Below, one piece after another: positions 56,011 through 64,000 of a stretch of 64,000 nt of DNA (positions are counted from its first letter, which is position 1; the number at the start of each line of letters is the position of its first letter). The stretch covers positions 3,241,930 through 3,305,929 of the forward strand of contig JAJVDF010000015.1 of NCBI GenBank assembly GCA_022410635.1, in the 5' to 3' direction. The position numbers were made by a program, and so were the translations under genes. The notes beneath the pieces were generated by a model that searched no databases, had not been told where the DNA came from, and saw nothing but the letters and a program-made list of their open reading frames with translations. The DNA is from Tretioscincus oriximinensis (Eukaryota; Chordata; Lepidosauria; Squamata; Gymnophthalmidae).

Positions 56011-57252
56011 GGTGTGTGACAATTAAGACACTGCAATGGAAGCAGAACATTTACCCTTGTAAACTTGTTTGGGGCATTCATTGTTTGGTCTGTATGTCTT
56101 TTGAAAAAGCCGACTTGGTGAAGGAGGGGCAGTCAAGTTTCTCCTGAGAGACTCAGCTCCCTCCCAACCATCTAAAAGACTCAGATGAAGTTGTTTCAAT
56201 GTATTACAGCTACTTGAGCTGCCTTAAGTCCTTTGGACAAGATAAACATTTAAAGATGCCTTGACTCATTAAACTGTCATAATCTTTTAAGCCACTTTAA
56301 AGCCCAAACTTGCCAAATGCATTAAGACTTGCGCTTAAAAGAATATAAACAAACACAGCAGGCAAAGCTCTTCTATAAAAAGACATAAATTTACACCCTG
56401 AACACATAATGAAAGATTCCAAAGAGGATCTCGCCAAGCTCGATAAATGGGAACCCAAATGGTAAGTGAATATGAAGACAAGTCAGATGATTTGAAGTAG
56501 ACTTGTCTACAATAGTTCTTGATAGTCCTCTTGATAGTCACCAAAGTGCTATAAGCCACCCTTGCTGGACTTTCAGACAAGCTGTAAGGCAACTGACCCA
56601 TTCAGAGACCTCATGGTCCTAGAAGAATGTTGTCAACATAAGATGCATCTATGCAGAGGTGCTTTAAATATTACATACAAATCAATAAAAATGCTGGTTT
56701 ATGGGGCAAGTCATAACGTTTTACAAGATGCACAATTTTCAAAAGATTGGAACAGCAGCTTTATGGAGAAAGGCTAATTTCTACATATTCCAAATAATAA
56801 AAATATCTTAGACCTTTAGAACAGAAGAGGCTTCTTAAAATTAATGGGTCCACCCTTCCCTTCCTGAAAAAATTCTGACCAAAGCATCTGCAAAAAAATG
56901 ATTATCCTGCCAAGTACAAACCTCTAGTGCAAGAGAAACCACCACCTAATTACTGAAGGAAAGTGGTTCCATTATTTAACTACTCTTACCACAATTACAT
57001 TTTTCTTATATCCAACTCGTTTCTCCTGTGCTGTAAACCAAGACCATAGTAATGTGGTCTTCAGTGTGGGATGATGTAAAACAGATTATGATCTGAATCT
57101 CTGTGTTATAATTTATGACCTTTGAAAAAGAGCTGTGATGGCCATCATTTAGGTCACATCTCCACAGCAGGGGATTTATTTAAAAACACATTTGCCAATC
57201 GCTCCCATATTACCTTAAGCTTCTACACTGTTCCGAAGCATTCCCAAGCAAT
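56011..57252. other. No recognised feature
   Basis: No exon, RNA gene or repeat recognised. Confidence 0.4.
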
Positions 57253-57400
57253 GTCGTTGCATGACGAGCCCCATAAGGTATTCCTGCGCTTGCCTGACTA
57301 CAATCCCCAGATTCTTTGCAAGACTGCCTACAATTCCCAAAGTTTCTCTGTGAGCCAAGAGCCAATGAACTGTTATATTCACCCCAAATTCTTGCGAGAT
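57253..57400 (+). repeat. Unclassified interspersed repeat, family S (copy 2)
   Basis: Counterpart of 52049-52178 on the other strand. The element may extend to about 57146-57600, where the ends ('aggtcacatctccacagc', and 'gagcgttgggatgtggcctg') look like imperfect inverted repeats. Confidence 0.58.
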
Positions 57401-58827
<1,427 letters not shown>

Positions 58828-59514
58828 ACTAATACCCAGTTCTGTATCTGAAGGACTCAGGACAACCAACAATACAAAATTAGCATATTAAAACAGTTAA
58901 AGTGGTTGTGTAATATTAAAGCATTGTTGGTTTGTTATTAACATCTGAATATATATAATTTGTGTGGTGAAAAGGTCATGATTATCCCTGCAAGTGAATC
59001 AGCAAGATTCACAGTGTTTGCAGTGAGCTTCTGAACATTCTAATGTTGGGTGCCATGAACAATGCCAAGTGCCCCAGGTTATTCAGCAAGGGCCACTGCC
59101 AGCTCCTGCTTTCACAACTGACCAGCCGCCAACTAACCTCAGGTGTCTGGGTGTTGTACAGGGAGGCCCTGTTAATGGTCTCTGGCTGATTGCAGCATAA
59201 GGAACTGACAATAACCACAGCTCAGGCAAGGACATTATGGGACCCCAGAGGCAACAATTTCTAGCTCTTTCTTGCCCTGTCTGCCAGGCATCACAGTCAC
59301 CAAACATGGGTGGAAGCAGGCTGTATCTTCCTGCCTCTTGTCAAAGCTCACCCTCAAACATGGTGATGCCTTGCTTCTCCATAAGGGACCCTGGCTTCCC
59401 AGTGGTTCTGACCTCTTACCAGCCAGACCCCATGTTCAAACAGCTCCCATGAAAATAAGAATATTAATTCCTATCATTCCCTTGGAAGTCTATGCGCTCA
59501 GCTGGTATTAACAC
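58828..59514. other. No recognised gene
   Basis: 59040-59460 is GC-richer, with overlapping short frames on both strands, none with a recognisable domain. Confidence 0.4.
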
Positions 59515-59876
59515 TTACTAATAAGATCCTAAACATCTTCGTGCCCAAATACCTAAAGAAACATCTCTTTCTATACAGGCTACTGCACCCTAAGATCTTC
59601 TACTCAAAGGGGTGTGGATGCATGGAAGGCTGTTTTCAGTGATAGCCTCTAGGTTATGGAATGGTCTCCCCTATGAGCTGCATCTAGCACACACATTGTA
59701 TGCGTTCAGAAGTATGATGGAAGATGCATCTATTCAAGCTGGCTTTTCACTGAGGAGACAGCATCCTCTCCCCAAGCAGACACTGTTGTTTTTTCTTTTA
59801 GCTATTCTGTTTTAACAGTTATTGTTTTAATTATCTTGGAATTTTTGGCTATAAGACAGGTTATAAATAAATACCT
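59515..59876 (+). mobile_element. L2-clade LINE 3' end
   Basis: 'cccaaatacctaaagaaaca', 'gttatggaatggtctcccct', 'atgagctgcatctagcacac' and 'gatggaagatgcatctattc' follow the order of the L2 copies at 2935 and 30115, ending 'acaggttataaataaatac'. Non-coding. Confidence 0.72.
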
Positions 59877-62738
59877 TGTCAGCATACCCTGACAAACCGT
59901 AAGGATAGGATAGCAGTGAGAAAAAGTTCTAGTCATCTTGGACAGGGCACCTTGAGAAGCTTCCCCCCACACACCCTCAAATCATCTCAAGGTTTTAATT
60001 TAAATTGCAAGATTGATCCAAACTTCAAGGAAAATGGAAACTGTAGCGATCAGTTCCATATCAAGCATCTGTCCAATCGTATCTGGTTCTTTTTCAGGAG
60101 TCAACTGAAAGGTTGCAGTGATGTTGAACTGCACACCTTTGATATTTGTAAGACACATCCAACGTTTCTACGCCAAATCAAATTCAAACTTGTCCAATAT
60201 TATGAACATCAAAGGAGAGCACCAAACTGCCACTCAGTTTTTCCATCAGGGCCACCTGATCCTACCACATCTGTCCCACACAAGTTTACTACTGGTCTAG
60301 AAATACCCACTCATTATATAGACTAAAATCCACAAAATTCCTCAGGTTATCAAGGAAAGATTGGGTTTTTGGTATTAAAACAAAACATGAGTTGATCATT
60401 CAAGGAAATGGCGTGAAACTCTTCCACAAGCCCAAACAAATTTCCCACAATTTTACTCCAAAAAGCTGTTTCACACTAGTATTAAACATTCCATATAGCA
60501 AAACTGTCCTTTATGGTCAACAACTAAGCTCTTATTGTACTTTTCCATCACTGACACACCCCCAAGCCTGACAATCAGTTCCATCTACTGATTTTTGAAG
60601 ACAAATGCATCCTTCCACATCTGAGAAGGGAGGGAATGAAAGAAAATAAGGAGAACTGTGTTGGTGTGCAACAAGGGCAGCATTGTGACATCAATCTTCC
60701 AGAGGCCATCAGCACCTACAACATCACTTCACCTCATCAAAATGTGCTGCATCTTCCAAGATGTATTCTTCATCCCATGCCCGTTTTCACTTGAGTTCCC
60801 TTTGCCCTCGTCACTCCTATGCTTCGAACAAAGCTGTCAAAGCTTGTCAAATACACTCAGCATGTTTATCTCTCACAACCACCAGGAAGATAGAGGTACC
60901 TTGGGCAATTTTCATTCTACCAGCAGTACCAAACAAAAACAAAAAGCTGGAAAGAAGGATATTCTGGGCTCAATTGGAAATTATTTGCACTGGGATATTA
61001 TTTGTCAGGCTTTTTGTACCTGTGTTGCAAAATCACATTGGATGGGAAACTGCCTGAAGCTGTAATACCATATTTTGCTTATTGAAGTGAAAGAGAAGGG
61101 GTTTCTCTCATATAGCAGCCAGCACAATGACAATAACAGACAATAGGGGTCCGCAAAGCTCTTCAGCCTTAGCAATTCTTGCCATAAATGGGAAACCAAT
61201 TCCACAGACCTAGGGCAATCACATATCACACCCTGTTTGAAACCTGAAAACCTAGTGACAAGATAAATTGCATTGCCCAAAGCTCTCCTTAATCAAGACT
61301 CTAAAAATGTTAGTACAGTCTTAATCAACAGAATAAAAATTTCCCTATAATAATAATTTAGTTGGTATATGTAGGGTAGACGTACAAGTTCGCTGCTTAT
61401 AGATTCCAGAGGCTTGAGTGTTGTGGATGAGCAGGATTTGTTCTCCAATCAAAATCTAACAACACAGTTGATGTAGGAGGGGAAAATGTCCCAGAGCAGC
61501 AGAACTGTTTTGCTTCCTATACTGCTATATCCAAAATGTGTGGCCAAAAGAGTAGTTTAATGATCAAAGGTGACCTTCTTTGGTACCACAATGTGTGCCC
61601 TGGAAGGTTGCTCAAAGGAGATTGCAGATTTGGGGTGGAAAAGCATTTCTTCCCCATAGAGCATAGGCCTACTCCAAGCACTGTACTGCATGAACGCAAT
61701 AGAAAACGAATCTGCTGATGCAGAAATATATTTAGAAAGAAAAAATTGCCAGACAATCACATACTGTAGAGTCTTTAATGGGAGTTAAATTAAGGCTTGG
61801 GGATTATTGCACACAGATATAATTAAGTATGGGCTTTTATTTTTATGTTTTTTTAGTGATATTGATGCCTTGTTTCTAATACTGGGTCTCAGATACTGTT
61901 TGCTCAAGGACCTACAGTAACGATTAGACAATTAATGAATGACACGCCAACCTTACTGCAAGAATAATATTGATATTCTATTAGCAATTACTCAAGAAGC
62001 TGCCATAGAGCAAACTTCTTCAGAATGCACCATCCATCTACAGGCATGCTGGCTAAGATGGTAGGATGGAATTCACTGAGCATGCCAGTTCTAACTAATT
62101 TCTAATTTAGAANCTACCAACACTGCAGTGCTTCAAGGTCAGTACTCCAAGGTTTTGGTGCTTTTTCATGCTGTTGGTAGAATCAAAGCCTAGTTTTTTC
62201 CCTAAAATAAAAGGGATATCCCCAGGTACTACATTGGGTGGTAATAGGCTTCCTCTGGATATTTCAACCATCAGCTGGTCAATAAGCACTAAGGTTCTTG
62301 GGAGTTTGGTAATGTTAGTTAAGTCCAATTATATTTCTCTGCTCTGTGCCTATTTAGTCACAATGTGTACTTCATACAGTAACTTCCTGCAGTGGATATA
62401 TAGATTCCTTTTTTCTTCCTAAGAAGACATGGAAATGTCTTGGTTCCCTTATATGCTTCTCATATAGTGAATAAATTGATCTTTCCTGGATCTCTGAGCA
62501 GAGTAAGATCCAGTGCAGAGAGGGCCACAATTTGTACTGCATAAGCAGAGGTTAAGGTTCTTGCTGCACATTTTCTGCTAAACATTAAATTCTGCAGTTT
62601 GGATTAATTTCTCAACATAAGACCTTTAGAATTGTATTAATAGGGAATCTTGGGCAGATATCACTGGTGACTGATGACGGATTCCTAAGTTATAAAAAGC
62701 TGAGAATACTTGTGATGAAAGCACTCCTTAAACGTCTA
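59877..62738. other. No recognised feature
   Basis: 2.9 kb with several open frames up to 136 codons (59916-60326, 60658-61065), none with a domain, splice pattern or repeat identity that I can support. Confidence 0.4.
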
Positions 62739-62774
62739 TTAGGTAGGTAGGTAGGAAAGAAGGAAGAAGGGAAG
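62739..62774 (+). repeat. (AGGT)n / AAGG simple repeat
   Basis: Short tetranucleotide run 'aggtaggtaggtagg' followed by AAGAAGG units. Confidence 0.9.
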
Positions 62775-63139
62775 CTTTTTGATTTGAGTCTAAAGATTTT
62801 TTAAAAATAAATTCTGTCTCAGTAATTCCAGCCAGCTTCTCCATTAGAGCAATGCAAGTTGACAGCTTTCACAACACATTGTTTGCCTTAAACATAAAAG
62901 ACTATCTTTCTGCAGACCTGCCAAGATATCTGGAATGGTTTCCAGTCAGAAGGACCTGACCTCCATAGTGAGGGAAAGGCCCAGATTGCAAACGTTTCTC
63001 AGGCAAAATTACTGACTTCTGACTGCAAAGAAAGGCCACAGGGATTCTATATCAATTACTCCTGTGCTGGTGTATTTTGGTTTTAGAGGTTGTTTTTCTT
63101 ATTAATAAAACATTGGTTGCTCAAAACCATTTTGGAGAC

Positions 63140-63206
63140 AACAGTGTATGATCCTCAACTGAGACCTTTAGGTATAGGGCGGGGTATACAAATAAATAAA
63201 TAAAAC
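63140..63206 (+). mobile_element. L2 LINE 3' tail
   Basis: 'actgagacctttaggtatag' and 'ggcggggtatacaaataaat' with an (AATA)n tail. Only the terminus remains. Confidence 0.7.
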
Positions 63207-64000
63207 CTTCTTGCCTTATCCATAACCCACTTTCAAAGGCTGAAATGTTCATGAGATGGAAAAAGAGCCAACCATCCGCTAAACAATCCCACCTGAGAAT
63301 CACCTCTAAACTATGAATGATTAGAGAATTATGATTAGAGGAAAAGGAATTACAAAACAGTTCTTGGTAGGTCCTCAAAAGAAGATAATAGCAAAGAACC
63401 TTCCGATCATCAAAAATCATGGAGTCAACAGGAGATAATCCTGTCTTAATAGTATCAGACAACAACTGCAACACCTTTTTTTTTAGGATTTCACAAATGA
63501 AGTCCATCTCAAATCAGAAGATTGTCTTCAAGAGTCATTGTTTAGGAAGCCTATGAAGAAATTATTTGCATTTGCCTGTGAGAAATAATGTAATTACTTT
63601 CTCCCCTTTATACATTCCCTGTAAATCACATCTCTTGGTCAAAAGGTGATAGCTGNACTCATAGCACTAGGTCATTTGTTTCAACTTCTCATGTTATGTA
63701 TACAATAATCCTGACACAATAAGAAAATGCTCAAAGGGATGTATCTATTTTGACTACACTGATGCATCAGCAAAGTTAGAGCTATCAGGAGAGTTCAAAT
63801 ACAAAGCATCTCAGTTTGTCCTTGAAAAGATAGAAAAACACATCCTAGAACTGTCAACACAAAGCACTGGTATTGCTGAACCATTGCTGTTGACTCACCT
63901 AAGATGTTGAATTAAAATCCTAACTGAACACCATTGTTTCTCAGTTAAGTAGATCCTGATGGTATGGGATTCAGTGCACACCTTACAAATCCAGTGTCCA
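63207..64000. other. No recognised feature
   Basis: A 128-codon minus frame (63121-63507) overlaps the L2 tail and has no family resemblance. Confidence 0.4.

Noticed and set aside
60658..61065. 135-codon plus frame, and the 136-codon frame at 59916-60326
   Set aside because: Composition fits random AT-moderate sequence; no domain or exon signals.

Overview
This is a vertebrate nuclear window, most probably from a squamate reptile (a lizard; closer placement is not possible from sequence alone). The evidence is a vertebrate intron-exon structure, CR1 LINE 3' ends with a TTCTTATG octamer tail, L2-type LINE tails ending in (AATA)n, two tRNA-derived SINE families, a Penelope-like element, Ty3/gypsy LTRs and hAT transposons including a SPIN-like copy. 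Isolated N bases roughly every kilobase indicate draft assembly quality.

The only host gene seen with intact coding sequence is MAPK10 (JNK3), on the minus strand. Its first coding exon is at 27517-27588 and carries the JNK3-specific N-terminus. The next coding exon is at 7522-7691 and runs to the glycine-rich ATP loop. Both have consensus splice sites, are phase-compatible and are separated by a 19,825-bp intron (27516 down to 7692). Sequence above 27588 is 5' intron or 5' untranslated territory. Sequence below 7522 is the next intron, and the following kinase exon was not found there.

The rest is mostly transposon fossil record. 1-5.6 kb: SINEs, CR1 and L2 fragments and an LTR-like stretch. 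7.7-27.5 kb (MAPK10 intron): L2 and SINE fragments, a 42-bp-arm hairpin, a SPIN-like hAT carrying an exon of a retinol-dehydrogenase-like gene, a Ty3/gypsy pol fragment with its 3' LTR, a CR1 inserted head-on into another CR1, an LTR-like block and a 1.6-kb CR1 with a dead reverse transcriptase. 28-64 kb: more SINE, L2 and CR1 copies, polypurine tracts, an 85-bp-arm inverted repeat, a 44-bp-arm hairpin, a Penelope-like endonuclease fragment, a solo gypsy-type LTR and a hAT with a perfect 8-bp target duplication nested in an unclassified repeat.

The most notable item is 13599-14322. It has SPIN-like terminal inverted repeats and an 8-bp hAT-type duplication (7/8) outside them. Inside is exon 1 of an RDH14-like gene with its 5' flank, splice donor and the start of its intron. 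The retained intron means capture at the DNA level, not retroposition.
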